Below, piece by piece: positions 11,705-24,400 of a stretch of DNA of 64,000 bases. The notes under the pieces are model-generated. The model saw nothing but the letters and a program-made list of their open reading frames with translations, was not told where the DNA came from and searched no databases. Position numbers and translations under genes: made by a program. Every line of letters begins with the position of its first letter. Positions within the stretch are counted from its first letter, which is position 1. The DNA comes from Apodospora peruviana (Eukaryota > Ascomycota > Sordariomycetes > Sordariales > Lasiosphaeriaceae), in assembly GCA_033439685.1 (NCBI GenBank), contig JAUEDM010000004.1, positions 1,550,001 through 1,614,000 on the forward strand, in the 5' to 3' direction.

Positions 11705-13505
11705 ATGCCGTCCAAGACACCGTTGACGGGTGCCGAGGTGGCGAAGCACGCCGATTCCAAGGATTGCTGGGTGATTGTGCATGTATGTCCAGCCAGGCAG
11801 GACTCATTAAGCGCTTCTAGGATCTCTAAGACTTGCTTTGCGACTTTAGGGAAGGGCCTACGATGTTACCGAATTCCTTCTAGGTTCGTTAAGATAGACT
11901 ATCATCTCCAACTTTAGCAGGCTGATTTAAACTGACGACCATATGGGGCAGAACATCCCGGTGGGATGAAAATCATTCTCAAATATGCGGTCAGCAACAC
12001 ACATTCAACTTCAAAAGAAAAAGGCGAGATAGTTGAATAGCCTCGGCTGACCTCGTGGCTTGCTCCAGGGGAAAGATGCGACGGCAGAGTTCGATCCGAT
12101 CCATCCGCCCGATACGCTCGAGAAGTACCTCGACAAGTCGAAACATCTGGGCCCAGTCGACATGGCCACCGTGGTCAGGGAAACGGCGGTCCAGTCACCG
12201 GAGGAGCGCGAAAGGCAGCAGCGCATCCAGGAGATGCCGCTGCTGGAGCAGTGTTACAACCTGCTCGACTTCGAGGCCGTTGCGCGCCGTGTAATGAAGA
12301 AGACGGCGTGGGCGTACTATTCCAGCGCGGCGGACGATGAGATTGTGAGTTAGCCATGCGTCTGTTCTTTGTCGGGTAGCTGTGACCCCTGGTCCAGAGC
12401 TGATTGACGTGAACAGACTGTGCGTGAGAACCATGCGGCCTTCCACCGGATCTGGTTCCGGCCCAAGATTCTCGTTGATGTCGAAAAGGTCGATTTCACC
12501 ACTACGATGCTGGGCACCAAGGTCGACGCACCATTCTACGTCACGGCCACGGCGCTGGGCAAGCTCGGCCACGTCGAGGGCGAGGTGGTACTGACCCGTG
12601 CGGCGCGCAAGCATAACGTGATCCAGATGATCCCGACGCTGGCATCGTGTGCGTTTGACGAGATTGTCGACGCGGCTGAGGATGACCAGGTGCAGTGGCT
12701 GCAGCTGTACGTCAACAAGGACCGGGCCATCACGAAGCGCATCGTGCAGCACGCCGAAAAGCGCGGGTGCAAGGGCCTGTTCATCACCGTGGACGCACCG
12801 CAGCTCGGGCGGCGCGAGAAGGACATGCGGTCCAAGTTCACCGATCCGGGCGCAAACGTCCAGAGCGGTCAGGAGACGAACAACAACCAGGGGGCGGCGC
12901 GGGCGATCAGCAGCTTCATCGACCCGGCGCTCAGCTGGAAGGACATCCCCTGGTTCCAGAGCATTACCAAGATGCCCATCGTGCTGAAAGGTGTACAGCG
13001 GGTCGAAGACGTACTCAAGGCGGTTGAGGCGGGCGTGCAGGGCGTGGTGCTATCGAACCACGGCGGGCGACAGCTCGAGTTTGCGCGGTCGGCTATCGAG
13101 GTGCTGGCTGAGACGATGCCAGTGCTGCGGCAGCGTGGGTTGGAGGACAAGATCGAGATTTATATTGATGGCGGTATCCGGCGCGGCACTGATATTCTCA
13201 AGGCGTTGTGCCTCGGGGCTAAAGGAGTGGGCATCGGGCGGCCATTTTTGTATGCCATGTCGGCGTACGGGCTCGACGGCGTCAACCGCGCGATGCAGCT
13301 GCTTAAAGATGAGATGGAAATGAATATGCGCCTGATTGGGGCGACCCGGATCGATGAGCTGGACGAGAGCTTGCTGGATGTCAGGAGTCTGTTCAATCAC
13401 GGCGCGCCGCCGGCGGACACGTTGGCGTATTCGACGTACGATCCGCTTGTGAATCCGCCGCAGAGGATAACAACTGGCGATGGGGCGGTGAAGGCAAAGC
13501 TGTGA
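11705..13505 (+). CDS. FMN-dependent L-lactate dehydrogenase, flavocytochrome b2 type, 504 aa
   Basis: Exons 11705..11782, 11850..11883, 11952..11989, 12069..12344 and 12417..13505. A cytochrome b5 domain (residues ~5-85) is fused to an FMN-binding alpha-hydroxy-acid dehydrogenase domain. Predicted haem ligands are H39 in 'EHPGG' and H62 in 'FDPIHPPD'. The flavin domain shows 'YYSSAADDE', 'VLKGVQ' (Lys near FMN) and the active-site 'SNHGGRQL' with the catalytic His and substrate-binding Arg. Family enzymes oxidise L-lactate to pyruvate and pass electrons to cytochrome c. Exons 2 and 3 are only 34 and 38 bases, but each restores the cytochrome b5 frame exactly (GRAYDVTEFLL / EHPGGMKIILKYA / GKDATAEFD). 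Unlike yeast Cyb2 there is no N-terminal targeting sequence before the b5 domain, so cytosolic location or another hydroxy acid as substrate is possible. Confidence 0.88.
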
Positions 13506-14491
13506 TGCATAGGTATCTTGTTTTTTTGGGCAATATCAAATATGTCTGTTTAACTGTATGCAATTACCTTTTTGTCTATTTTGGGTGATACTCTATATAT
13601 GTGCTCCAGAAGGCCCAACAAAACCGAGGTACCATATTCTACAGCACACTAAACCGTTTCGCTTTTCCGAGAGGAATCAGAGGAATCGATCACCTGCATG
13701 ACAGGCCTTACTTAGGTTCCAATCACCTCTATCTCTGACGTGAGCTGCAGTGTCTACATGCGGCAAACGACGGGACGATCGATCGGCATCGGCCATGTGC
13801 TGCACTCGATGTTCTTCTGGAAACAGCGGGGTGACTCCCAGGCTTTGTGCAACTGCAACCTATGGGCTCAATTTAGTCTTGGACACATGTAAGAAATAAG
13901 GTAGATTTGGAGGTGGTGCTCGACAGAAAACCGGTATGAAACTGACAACTAAGACCCGCGGGGAGATGTTTATTCTGTGAATAGTCGACGAGGTAGATAA
14001 GATCGTGGTAAATAATGACGTAGCCGGCCGTATGACAGGCTTATCATCAGGCTTATCATCAGGCAGCCCTGAGGCAGGGTTCCTCCTGTACGGGAACCCC
14101 CTACACAACCCAGCTGAACGGTGTCTGGTCGCCTGAACCACTGCACGACAGCCGAACCCCCGCAAAAATCCCCACAACGGCGCCGATAATAACCATTAAC
14201 CACTCACTCGTTCGTTCGTAACTCCGCCGCCAAAACTTTATCCATTTACCTATCTTTGTCACACACCGACATCCCTACAAGTAGCCGTTATCCCCCCCTT
14301 CCCACATGCGGGGGAGGAAAATTTCCTAGAGAACGAGCGATTCGATATTCGAGACACCTTAACGGTAGTTTCACTTCACCAGACTGACACCGACCGGACT
14401 GAGCGGACCCGACCACACGCCACTCCTGTTTGGCGCGCGCGCAACGAGTAAGGGGAAACGAAGAACAACCAAACACACATACGCAAACAAA
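13506..14491. other. Intergenic region lactate dehydrogenase-Rab
   Basis: Contains the 3' flank of the dehydrogenase and the promoter of the Rab gene. A 12-bp unit AGGCTTATCATC is present twice in tandem plus four bases at 14037-14064. I see no gene. Confidence 0.6.
14037..14064. repeat. Tandem duplication of AGGCTTATCATC
   Basis: Two exact 12-bp copies followed by AGGC. It lies ~430 bp upstream of the Rab GTPase start; role unknown. Confidence 0.85.
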
Positions 14492-15628
14492 ATGTCATCG
14501 TTAGAAGCCAAAATAGTCGTGCTCGGCTCCCAGGGCGTCGGCAAGACGTCATTGGTGACGCGGTACTGCAAGGGCGCCTTCAACCCTTCGCAAATCACGT
14601 CGACCGTTGGCGCGAGTTTCATGACCAAGCGCGTCGTCGACACCGACACCGACACGGTCGTGAGGCTGCAGATCTGGGATACCGGTACGTTTTTGGCACA
14701 CACACGCACACACACATATCAACCCACGACACCACAACAAACCAAATAACTGACATATTTTTCTACCTAAAAAGCTGGCCAAGAAAGATTCCGCTCGATA
14801 TCGCGCCTCTACTATCGCGGCGCCAACGCCTGCATTCTCTGTTACAGCATCACCGACGCGCAATCCTTCGCCGAGATGGGCATGTGGCTGACCGAACTCC
14901 GACGCAACCTGCCCGCCGATATCGTCCTGCACGTGGTCGGGACCAAAGCCGACATCGTCGCGCGCGACCCGTCCAAGCGCGAGGTGCCGTTCGAGCGCTG
15001 CATCGCGTACGTCGCGGAGAACCTGGCGCCCGGGCTGGGCTCGACGCCGCCGCCCACCGCGCAGCATACTACGCCCATGGGCATGATGTCGGGTTATTTT
15101 TCTAGTGACGTTGGTGCGAAAGCGACGAGTAGCGGTACTGGGATATTATCGAATCAGCAACAGCAACAGCATAGCACGGAACCCAAGAGCCCGAGCAGTA
15201 AGCGGAGCTCTGGGTTCTGGGGCCAGGAGGTTGGCTGGGATGCGTGTCATGAGATCTCGGCTGAGAGTGGTGAGGGTGTTGAGGAGGTGTTTCGTGTCGT
15301 GACGAGGAAGCTGGTCGAGCAGAGCAGGAAGATACAGCAGGCGCTGCTGGCGGCGGCGATGACACCCGGCGGCGAGTACACGCCCGGAGGCATTTCTGGG
15401 GGAGGTGGGATGCTGGGTGATGGCGGGCCGGGAGGTGGGGCCGGGGGTTACTTTGATGGGGCGAATCCCAGGGGAAGCTTTCGGGTCGGCAAGGATCGGC
15501 GGAGCTGGATGTTTTCGCCTGGTGGTCCTTTCTCACCGGCTGTGCCAACGACGAATGAGGAGGGCGGTGACGGTGATGGCGGTGGGCAGGACGGTGCGGG
15601 CGGGAAACGGAGACGGGGGTGCTGTTGA
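14492..15628 (+). CDS. Rab-family small GTPase with large insertion, 348 aa
   Basis: Exons 14492..14684 and 14775..15628; donor GTACGT, and the junction restores W-D-T-A-G-Q-E-R-F. G motifs: P-loop GSQGVGKT at residues 12-19, switch I Thr near 'TSTVGASF', G3 DTAGQE at 63-68, G4 as GTKAD (120-124) and G5 as ISAESG (225-230). The C-terminus RRGCC (Cys347-Cys348) is a Rab double-geranylgeranylation signal, so it should act on membrane traffic. Typical Rabs are ~200-220 aa. Here ~70 low-complexity residues (roughly 150-218, Gly/Ser/Thr/Gln-rich) sit between G4 and G5, and a ~90-residue Gly-rich tail precedes the cysteines. G4 has Thr where NKxD has Asn, as occurs in some Rabs. I cannot place it firmly in a subfamily (Rab5/21/22-like is plausible). 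Confidence 0.85.
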
Positions 15629-17505
15629 GGTTTTGTCAGCAGCAGTCGGTTTGAGCAGCGAGGATGGATGATGCGTTCATCAGGATACCCCATTTCTCTT
15701 CCTCTAGTCTCTGGTCAGGTCTTGTCTGGCATGGTTCTTTGTGTCTGCTTTTGTTTTGTTTATTGACCTCGTGGGCTGGGGACTGCATATGTTATACCTG
15801 GTAAGGCGGGCGGGGCATCATGGGCGTTTCTTGTTTTCGGAGTTTTCATTATGTTTAGTACTGGGTGGGTTTAGCTTCCAGCTGGATAAAGGGTATCTAT
15901 CATACGGCAAGCAGATAGCACAGCACGGGCGGGCAGGCGGGTTTCTCTTGTGTGGGCATATCGAAGAAGGTGGCATACTCTCCGGTCATTCAGGGCTCTG
16001 GCCAGTCTTGATCATCGGCATGGGGTGGTCTTTTGTTTTTCTGCGTAAGAGTGTATGGGATGAAGTTTTATGGGTTACAAAACATCAGCATTAATGAGAC
16101 ATGGTATATTCCTGTTTTTCTGTTTCTTCGGTTGTCATTTACTCCAAAGGAGCCATTACATACCTAGTTGTGGTCGACTGGACGAATCTCAGTACGGTAG
16201 TAAACAGGTTGTCCGTAGGCTGGTATTTATTTGTCTCCGCCTTAGATGAACCGATTGAATATCTCAGGCGTTGATAAAGGTTTCATTTTGCTGCCCAAAC
16301 CGAGAGACAGAGATTCGGTTACTGAAACTGTCGAATCGATGGGAATACTGCCTGGTAAGAAGCACCTCTTGGGTCAAGGAGAAGTTCAGAAGTATTAGGA
16401 ACATATGTCGCAGTTGAACCACAAGAATAGCCTTTCATAAATGGAAGCCAACGCCAAGCTGTCGAGATGGGCAGGTGCTGCAACAAGCTCGTATACTACT
16501 TGGGAGTTTACGAATAAGGGGTCTACGAGGTAGGGGGTTCCAATAACTCACAAAAATCCCCAAGTAGAACGAATAAAATAGGAAACCTGGTTCTATAAAG
16601 TCAGTCCATACGACGGCGTCAACAGTTCAATCCCGTTGCTTGGGCATTGTGATTGGTTTCTTTCGGTTTTCAGCAACGTGAATTTCATCCTGCCCCCTTT
16701 CACTCGTACCAACCTACAAGTCAAGACAAGGTAGGTTCTTTCCCGTTATGTTGTCCCTTCCAACTGTTACTTTTCATACTTCTCAGAATACCATGTATCA
16801 TCCATGCCATAACACTTTAGAATGGACTGTTAGAAACCGATCGCAGACATAGGCCAAATACCTAGGATAACTCCCACCGTCGACCTTTCACTAATGAGGA
16901 TAAGAAGGACCAGGTGGTGAAAGACATTATGAGAAGCAGCTTTAGATTTCTGCAAAGTATAGCAAAACCAAGAGAAGAGAGTAGGTAAATAAACATAAAA
17001 GAGAAAGAAAACATACAGCACCAGGGATTCGCTGGTCGTCACCGACCCAACTACTAGTCTAGCGATTAGTGGTTTATCTAGGGGAGAGCGGACGGGATCC
17101 CGAGTTTCCCACTATCTATGACCGTATGTGATGTTACTGTTAACCTCGCAGAGGTTATATAGGTGTACTGGTGGTTGGTGGTGATAGTCTGAGGAAGGAG
17201 TTGTAAACTTGTGGCCCAAGGATGGCTCGCAGCCGTTTTTTTTTGGATCACCGGAGACATGTAAATTTTTACTGTGTTCTTTCCGCGCCAGATGATATAT
17301 ACCTACCTTAGAGCATCCAATTCCAAGGTCACAGACAGAAGAGAAGGGACGATCCTAAGATAACACCAATAACTTTTATAATATTCGAAACAGCGAGTAT
17401 TATCATCCAATCGTTTAATGATCCGGCAAAATACAAGAAGAAAGCAAAAGGTACTCGAATATCCATCAATCATGAGCCCTGTTCATCCATCCATCCATTT
17501 GTCCT
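15629..17505. other. Convergent 3' region Rab / homeodomain regulator
   Basis: About 1.9 kb between the Rab stop (plus) and the homeodomain regulator stop (minus). It should hold both 3' UTRs and terminators. A T-run lies at ~17236-17244. Small open frames here lack ATG starts or recognisable sequence. Confidence 0.55.
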
Positions 17506-20500
17506 TCAGAATTCAAAATTCCCTAACATCGCATCCTCCGCCAGATCGCGACTCCCACCACCGCCACCGCCAGCCGCAGCCGCAGCCGGGGTCGGGGCCG
17601 ATAACTCTCCAAAATCAAAGTTCAAGTCACACAGGATATCGTTGTACTCTGTCTCGCTAATCGCCATCAAATCCATGCCACTGCTTTGGCTGTTCGATCC
17701 CGGGATACCCTGCACAAGCTCTTGCCCTGGGGTCGGGCTCTGGCTCTGGCTCTGGTTCTGGGGCAACCCCAACCTCACCCTCAACATCTCCTTAAACTTG
17801 CCCAGAAGCACCACATCGTCCGCTGAGGTCCTCTCCATCTTTTCTATCAGTCTCGCTTGCGCCCGTAGCGCCTCATCCGTGGGGAAAGCTTCCGCCCCCA
17901 GGAGGGCCACCTCGGTGGTCACATAATCCGCCAGCCCGCTCTCCAGCTCATGCGAGCAAAACACCAAAGGCTGCACCAGTTCGTTGCTCCTGCCAAATAC
18001 TTGAAGCGGGGAGCATTTGGTAGTATCCTCGGGGATGCTCATCGAGGCCGAGAGCAGGTTGTTACTGTTGGTGTTGGAAGCAGGGCTTGTATTCCCCGAA
18101 GTCGATGTGGTATGGAGCGGTGATATCATGGATGATAATGCGCCACTAAAGTCTGGAATGGTATTATAAGGCGTGAGCCCAATGCTTCCCCGGTTTTTGT
18201 TCCATTGGATGTCCTCTAGGAGACCGGGGAGTGACGGGTCGGTTAGGATGCCGACATCACGTTTGAAGCGGCGCAACCATTCTTCGTTGTCGCACGCCGT
18301 TTGGTTCCATGGATCGTCACTGAAGATGTGACGACAGAATCAGCTTTATTGGACGGGGACAATAGCAGAAAGGCAGAAACACGTCTCTCGCCCGTAGAAG
18401 AAAATGGATCATAACACTCACTCATCGTAGAGGATCCAGCGTGCCTGATGTTGAAGCTCTTGGTCGCTGGGGATGTGGCAGTTGGGATTGTTGGGTGACA
18501 TGGTCGAAGCAACGTAACGCCTCAGTTCCCGAGTAAGGCGACGATAGCAATTGGAGTCGTTGTACAAGACGCCGTCAATTTTCGTGCCCATCCTCCCGCT
18601 TCTGCCGCCACTATTCAGACCACCTAAACTGCTGCTGCTGCCACCTCCGCTATTCAAGGATCCCGACCTTGAGTCTCCCAAAATTCCAACACAAGACAAC
18701 GAGCTCGTACCCGCCCCAGCTGGGTCAAGAGTCAGCGGAGCACTGGGACTTGTCAAGCTGGTTGCTGAATGAGACAACGACGAGAGATGGCGTTGCTTGA
18801 ATGCGTTTAACCAAACAACATTGTCAGCGGCCGTCTGATTCCATCCATCGTCAAACTCATAGATTATGAGACGCGCTTGCTTTTGTAGGTCGGCGTCGTC
18901 GGGTTCATTGCCCATGGCCCTTTGGTTCCGTACATATTCTGCCAGCTCCGACTCGAGACGGCTGTAATTATGGATGGTCGAGTCGATTTTGCTCTTGTCC
19001 TTGGACCGAGTCGCCTCATCGCCCACGTCTTCGGACCGAGGTAGGCCAGCGCGTTGCCTGAACCCAGCAAGCCAGTTGGGCGAGCTGTAAATCAGACGGA
19101 GTAGAAAGTTTGCCACATCGTCGCACGGATGATTGGACGACTCTTCCATGCGGCTGATGATTCTGCACGCCTCCACCTGAAGCTCACTGTCCATGGCGGT
19201 TAGGCCTAGCAGACTACGAGCCTTTACGAATTCATGGAGCTCCCTCTCCATGGGATCTTCCTCGAATATGTTATCTTTGCCGTTGATTTTGAGCTGAGCC
19301 TGACTGCTGTCGGTTGGGGATCTGATAGGGGCGAGCCGTGCTTGTAGTGCTAGCTCGTCTGACGAGACGAGCAAGTCCCGTAACCACGACGGCGTGGACG
19401 ACATGCCCTTTTTGGAGAGCACCTCGGAACCAAAGACTATCCTGCAGGCCTCCAGCTGAAGCTCGTCGTCGCTCGGCATCCTTCCCTTCTTTTCCCCATG
19501 ATTGGAAGCAAAGAACATCAGCTCATTTTTGATAAGCTCGAATGCATTCCGGGCAGTTTCGACGTGGCCCTGTGTAGCTTCGTAAGGATAGGGCGAATTT
19601 CTTTCGTCATGAATAAGATCTAGCAGAAATTCCAAATTAGCGACCTCGATATGTCGAATGAGATAGTGCTCGGAGGAACATACAAGGAGGTATCGAGTTC
19701 TCAACCATGTCGAGCACAGGTTCATCGAAACCCCAGTCACCCTTCCAGTCGGCCATTGTATTACCCGTCTTGAAGTGCTCTGCAAGGTGGTCGACGCGGA
19801 TCGTCCACGAATCCAGCACCATGTTGCAGAAACCGCAGCGAGATCGGATCTCAGGGGTTGCCACTTTCCACTGCTCCATGGACCAGTTCACAAACTTGAC
19901 GCCGTGAACGAGTTTTAAGTGTTGGCGCAGGTGGTCCTTTCGGTAAAAGGTGCGCTCCCCAAGCGTGCGCTCCTGGCAAGCCGAGTGGTTGTGGCTCTCG
20001 ATATGCGCCTCGTCGGGATTGGCTTCCCCGCAAAAGACGCAGGATATGTGGCCATTCTCGGGGTTGAACGCACGCGCACCGTTAGGCGCGCACACCCACC
20101 GCTCCAGAGACAGATGCAGAGACTTCTCATGCCTCTGCCAGTCGTGCTTGGTCCTGAAGGTTTCGGTGCAGAAAGTGCACTGGAAGGCCTTGGGTGGGCC
20201 CGGGAGGATTGCCTTGTCCGACGACCCCTTTCCTGGAGCCTTTCTCCTTCTCCTCCGGCGGCCACGGTTCATCGACCCGAGCGATTCAAAGGAGCCACGT
20301 GAGCGGTGGGAAAAGGCGGATCCACCGCTTGAGTGCGAGGTGTTGATACTGCTAACTGAAGAAACTGCGCAAAGCGACCTGCCGGAGCCGTCGTCGGTAA
20401 AATTGATGCTGAAAGGGCTGTTGAGCCCCGACGATAGCGTGGTAGTCGAAGCGGTGACGGCCCGCGCAATAGCCGTCACCGAAGCAGGTTCGTTTTCTGG

Positions 20501-21406
20501 GGGAGAGATCTGCCAACGTTGGAGCGGATTCATTTGCTCGAAAGCGGCAGGGGTTCCTCGTCTCTGAGGAATATCGATGCTGCTCGAGAAGCTGCGGACG
20601 CCGGGTGATGTTGATCGAGGAGCGATGATCTTTCTCCTCCGCCGGGCATTGGCCAGCCAGTTCGTGATCTGGGTTTTGTTGAGGCCGGTTTGTCTCTGCA
20701 GCATTTGCTTCTCCTCCTCGTTGGGGTACGGGTGCTTGTGATGGGTGGACAGCCAGTTCTTCAGAATCTTGACCGACTCTCTGGAGAGACGGGCACCGAT
20801 TTTGGGCGTCGCGACTGCGCCAGAGGCAGCGGTATCTTCAGCATCGAGAGCGGAGGCCAGGCCGGCAACGTTGTCGCTGGAAGCACTGTTGAGCTTCTGC
20901 AAGTCCATATCCTCCTGTGTGATAGCATCGGGGTGGTCTCCCATCACAGGCCAGGGATTATACGGGAAGGCCGAGTCAGTGGGCACGAGAGTAACGGGGG
21001 AACGACCGAAGCTGCATCCACACCGCAGCGCAACGCAGCTCGTGCAGTAGCCCTTGTATTTACCCTCACAAATTCTCTTGCACTGGTAGCCACCTGTCTG
21101 GCAATGTGTGCAAGGGACGTCCGGGATGACGAACGACTCCTCGAAGGGGGTGAAGGGCTCGTCAGAGTTCATGTCCATGGCCGTGTCGACAATGGTTGGG
21201 TCGATTGCGGGCATGTTGCTGTTCTCGTAGTGTTCCAGAGCCCAGAAGGAGAAGTCATCGCCGTCCACGTTGGCGAGTACCAGATCAAGGTCTGTCAGAT
21301 GTTCGCCTTCCACGGTAAGTCCAAGCTGCGAGTTTTGGCCGACACCCATGGAGGGGAGGGCGTTGTCCCAGTTGATGAAGTCGTCCATTTCGTGTATGAC
21401 GGGCAT
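17506..21406 (-). CDS. Homeodomain plus C2H2 zinc-finger transcription regulator with five C-terminal repeats, 1,244 aa
   Basis: Minus-strand exons 19684..21406, 18422..19619 and 17506..18319. Intron 1 has donor GTATGT, branch GCTAAT and acceptor CTAG; intron 2 has donor GTGAGT. Domains in order: a Cys-rich knot at ~99-131 (CTHC, CKRIC, CTSC, CGC); a TALE/KN-type homeodomain at ~206-260 with the extra-loop 'HPYP' and recognition helix 'ITNWLANARRRRK'; a basic patch 'RGRRRRRRK'; a C2H2 finger at ~410-431 and further Cys/His clusters to ~545. After residue 575 come five diverged repeats (see finding) with core 'DxELQxxARxI' and often 'NQTAxDNxxWLxxFK'. It is nuclear and DNA-binding by its domains. 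Target genes are unknown. Similar architecture exists in other filamentous fungi as annotated 'homeobox and C2H2' proteins; I do not assign a named gene. Confidence 0.85.
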
Positions 21407-24400
21407 GCCACGGCAGGGCGCAACAAGCCAAGAGTATCAACCACCGAAAGAAGCCCCTTTCTTTGCCGCCAGTTTAACTCGGCTGCATCAACACGCCTCT
21501 TGAAAGGGCGCACGAGGGATGGACTAGCTAGTGCTGACTGTTGCAAGCACAGAATGAGAAGTTTGAAATCACCATGGGGCCCTTCACTCGAGAGAGTGGT
21601 ATAAGACCAGACTTGAGGGAGAGGGTGTCATTTACCGAAACTCCCGATGATGGAGAACTGTTGTGGTGTCCAAAGCAAGGGAAACAAGGCCACGACTTGA
21701 CGATGATGTAGATGGGACTCGACTCCAATTGGCGACTTACACCAACAACACGGATAATGTGAGAACGAAAGAAGAATGACTCTGATGACAGATCTAAACA
21801 GTTAAATAAAACTAAAAGTCCGAAGTACTCATTTCTCACATTGGCAACCCTGGTGTTCGGTCCTTGGTCTATCGAAGCTGTTCGTGGTGGATGGAACAAT
21901 GGAACATGGCAGCTAGTTCCACTTGCTTCCAAAACGAGTGACGAGTCACCCACTGGCACACACTGGCATGTGGGGTTACCGTTGGATTGACATGTCGACC
22001 CTTCCCGGCGAATGCGGTGTGTGAGAGTCGCGCCTTTCGATTGACATGTCGGCTCCTTGGAGCCCACACCACGCCCTCCCGGCCCACCAACCACCATGCC
22101 GTATTCAGTGGGTCCCAGGGCTGCCAGGGTCCCCGGCTCCTAGGTTGGCTGTGTCTTTGTTTGCGGCTTCTGTTTCGTGCAGTGACATCGACGCTGCGGT
22201 CCTTGACAGGTTTTCTATGCGAGTTCTTTGCAGCTATCTCCGGAGATGCGGCCATTGACGATCAGTCATCCATCCATTTAGCATTTATTGCGAGCCGATT
22301 TATAGACTGTACGGAATACATGAATACGGCATCACTTCACCTGGAACCCTGCTCTTCAACGACTCAAGTCCAGCCCCGAGCCCGGCTTGAGCTTGAGCTT
22401 TCCCCATCCACAGGCACGACCCGACAGTGCCATTCGGCGGAATTGGACGCGGTGCAAGGTGTCAAGTTCAATAAATCTGCCGGTATTTCGGTCAGTCAAA
22501 ACAAATGTCCTAATTGAGTTATACGGGTACGGACTGTTCATACTACCTATGCATCCGTCTTAACGGAGGAGATTGAATGGTAGAGGGGAAACCATTGCTC
22601 TGGAGGCAGTCTTGCCTGCCGCCGGTTCTCGGTCCTCCGCCTTCCACACAGTTCGATATCAGCTGCTCAAGGTGCGCTTCTTCCTCAACAAAGACACCTC
22701 CAAATATGCATCCGATATTCGCAGCCTGCGGTGCAATCCTTTAGTCCACGTTATGCTGCCAATTGGGAAAGACCGATAATCACCCGACGGTTCTATCCCT
22801 CCTTTTCCGTTACATCCTGCATATCGCAAAAGGAAGTTGACGTCCAGACAGCGCCCCAAGGACATTGGAGACAAGCACTTACTGGTGCGAGGAGTGATGG
22901 ACCACACGTTATCAGATGTAGAGTTCGGGGAAGAATAGAGGCTGTTCTGAAGAACGGATCTATATCCGTGAGGGCTCTTAGTCAGCCCCATTTTCGACCT
23001 TGGGTGTTGAGATGCGCCGTCTGACCCCCTCATCGCCGGGGTGGTTGGTGAGAAGCCCTAAACAAGCCGAAGCGCACAGGAGAGCCCGCTCGGAGCCAGC
23101 TCCGGATCGGACAACTGTCAGTACCATCTACGGATCCGTACTCAGACGCTCTGGTCTTCCGATTTCTATGCATTAGCCAAGCTTGAACCGGGTTAGTCCT
23201 GAAAATGATTTCGACATTGCTCTTTCTTTTCGTTGGTTGAACCAAAACCGTTCCTCCGACGGCCCGGTGGCTGTTAACCACGTCAATTTAAGGGCCTTTC
23301 CAAAGTCCATATAGCCCATCCTTGATGGAAGAAACACATGTTGACGCCACAACGGACTCAAAAAATGCTTCGAGCCTGGACTAAATACCCATACGAACAG
23401 GCTGGCAAAAGCGCATCACCACTACGCTGATAGTCCAGTGCCCCAGTCAATCGGGAAGGGTTAGAAATAGGTTCTGCCTTGAACGGTAACCCGTGACAGG
23501 GTGGCCGTTGTCGCCAAAGGTTTCGGTCCCTAAACCGTCCACATCCGGATCTCTGTCTTGCTAGCAATTCGAAGCTGTCTCTGTCCCGCCAAGGCGTGCT
23601 GTTGCCATCTTCCTAGAAAACCTCTAACAAGGCGGACAAAGCTGGACGCTTCCTTGGGGGACTCGGATTTTCATGGAGTTCCCCCACAAGTAGCGCGCCA
23701 GATGACAGGATTCTCGTCCTGGTTCTAGAAGCCGAATCGTCCTCGCCAAAGGCCTGGGTCCTCGTGCCGCAGAGGTCAGGACGTGGTCCCTTGCAAGTTC
23801 TTGGCCAATCATTTGTGAGAGGGACCAGGCGGCGTCGCAGATCAACCGTGACGGTAGAGATAGGAGTGGACAGTCCTGGTTATGTCGTCATTGCTTGGGG
23901 TGGAGCTCGGGTATTAACACGATTGGAATTGTCGGCGACTCTCTCCTTCAAGTTCACAATCTTATTTGCATAATCGACGAGTCTGGTGAGAAGAAAGTCG
24001 AAATAGTGTACACGTGTAATAGGATGGCTCGGATAGGAAGACGGGACTGGGCCGCACTTACCACCGGTTCGGGACGATGGAAACAGACAAAGACCCCCGC
24101 CTCGGCCCCGCTGTGGAGTCTGGGGTTCCGGCCCCGGAGCGCAGAGGCCTGTGCCGCCTGGGACGACCCGTAGCGGGGTGACAAGGCTCTCCAATCGCCA
24201 ATGCGCCGCAGACCCCTGAATCGGACGAAGTTCAGCGATGAAGTACCACGGACGGGATGAACCTGAGTTTGGAGCCAAAGCAACCCCCTCCTGTTGGTTG
24301 ACCCGGCACGATAGCCCGCATCTGCATCGCTCACAGGCAGTCGAGTGGAAAGAAAGCTACAGCCAGGGAAAGTTGCGACACATGTCGTTTCGATGTCTGC

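Noticed and set aside
15741..16094. 117-codon plus-strand frame after the Rab gene
   Set aside because: No ATG start (begins GTG) and no recognisable sequence; likely 3' UTR.
20690..21604. 304-codon plus-strand frame
   Set aside because: Antisense to exon 1 of the homeodomain regulator and its 5' flank; no protein similarity.
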